Assembly (NCBI GenBank): GCA_019059635.1
Contig: JAGVRJ010000004.1
Location: 744,001 to 808,000 of the forward strand
Source: Proales similis
Lineage: Eukaryota > Rotifera > Eurotatoria > Ploima > Proalidae
Reading direction: 5' to 3'
DNA: 64,000 nt
Shown here: positions 63,389 to 64,000 of the stretch, in pieces
Position numbering within the stretch: the stretch's first letter is position 1
How the letters are laid out: each line of letters begins with the position of its first letter
Program-made: the position numbers and the translations under genes
Notes under the pieces: generated by a model
What the model saw: only the letters and a program-made list of their open reading frames with translations
Database searches by the model: none
What the model was told of the DNA's origin: nothing

Positions 63389-64000
63389 TCAAACCGATCG
63401 GTCGCGTTTCACAATTCCCTGATTTCGTCGCTGTTTTTGATTAAGAGAATTGAACTTATTGCGGCTGATCACGTAGTCGAGCGCCCATTGCAGAAAAACT
63501 TGAACTGAATCGGTATTTGGAAGACGATGAGTCGCGTGCGTTTTGACTTGCGGCTTGCCAACCTTGAAGGTGGTGCCCAGACCGGACAGCGCCCTCATTG
63601 CGTCTTCGTCTGTTTCATCGTCGCCGATGAATACGACTCTCACGTGATCGGCCCAGGTTACGCCGTGCAATTTCTCCAGTAAATTGAACGCACCTCGGCC
63701 TTTATCCCAGCCGATAGGCGGACGTGCTTCAACACAGAGGAGGCCGTCACGAGCCAGAAATCCATGTTTATGAATTATTTCCTTGGCCTTGGAGACCATC
63801 TGCTGCCTGAACGATTCATTGGTCTCTCGCCAATGAAAAGTTGCATGATACGTTTTCTCTTCGACCCAGCCACCGTGAGTACACACGCTTTCGTTCAGTT
63901 CCTGAACTAAATCGCAAACTTTTGCCTGGAATGGTTTAGCGTGCTCGACACACTCGGTCTCGTTCGAGCGGACAAGGTACGTTTCCATTCCGTGGCTACC
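63389..64000 (-). CDS. TPS: Trehalose-6-phosphate synthase/phosphatase, gene B (3' part only)
   Basis: About 200 codons of the phosphatase half, running off the right edge; the frame is open at 64000 with GSHGMETYL continuing from upstream. It matches residues from about 580 of gene A with common motifs WVEEKTYHATFHWRETNE, GWDKGRGAFNLLEKLHG, FIGDDETDEDAMRALSGL and a KRDRSV end. Nucleotides differ from gene A at many synonymous and some coding positions, so in this part the two have not been converted recently. Motif I of its phosphatase and the whole synthase domain lie outside the window. Confidence 0.93.
   Translation of the reverse strand, partial: GSHGMETYLVRSNETECVEHAKPFQAKVCDLVQELNESVCTHGGWVEEKTYHATFHWRETNESFRQQMVSKAKEIIHKHGFLARDGLLCVEARPPIGWDKGRGAFNLLEKLHGVTWADHVRVVFIGDDETDEDAMRALSGLGTTFKVGKPQVKTHATHRLPNTDSVQVFLQWALDYVISRNKFNSLNQKQRRNQGIVKRDRSV

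Overview
The window reads as nuclear DNA of a small-genome protostome, most likely an arthropod and perhaps a mite. It carries an innexin, arthropod-style fused trehalose-6-phosphate synthase/phosphatase genes, a Cys-loop anion channel, an FMRFamide-receptor-like GPCR and a bitesize-type Slp protein. Introns are mostly 35-90 nt with GT-AG ends, and many long genes are intronless (ZNFX1, UBIAD1, LARP4, paraoxonase-like, GPCR, TPS, all trehalases). The organism assignment is inference. Splice sites below were chosen by reading frame, GT/AG and family alignment from memory.

Left part (0-16.5 kb): 3' end of an anion channel (+), GPCR (+), a paraoxonase-like gene (+) that meets GNB1L (-) with 4 bp between stop codons, PET100 (-), an Slp/bitesize gene (-) with one C2 domain, Rab39 (-), mitochondrial AGXT2 (+), and a secreted protein of unknown function (-). 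Middle part (19-43.4 kb): LARP4 (-), VTA1/LIP5 (+), ERLEC1 (+), an E2F7/8-type factor (-), intronless ZNFX1 (-), UBIAD1 (-), a P5B ATPase (-), and a 99-residue five-exon gene with Ser-Ala-Arg repeats (-). Gene-poor simple-sequence stretches lie at 9.6-11.6, 16.5-19, 21.3-24.5, 43.4-45.3 and 49.3-52.2 kb.

Right part (45.3-64 kb) is a trehalose locus: TPS/TPP gene A (+), then LITAF-like and innexin genes, then three intronless trehalases (-, -, +), then the 3' half of TPS/TPP gene B (-) at the window edge. The three trehalases share a 617-641 bp tract that is identical at nucleotide level, rich in G/C-ending codons, and covers about 205-213 residues including the first trehalase signature, while the flanking halves have diverged. 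This points to recent gene conversion confined to one segment, and TPS gene A shows similar G/C-rich codon patches. TPS A also has Asn in place of the second Asp of the phosphatase DxD motif. Synthesis and breakdown genes for the same sugar are thus clustered and partly co-evolving, which is the most unusual feature here.
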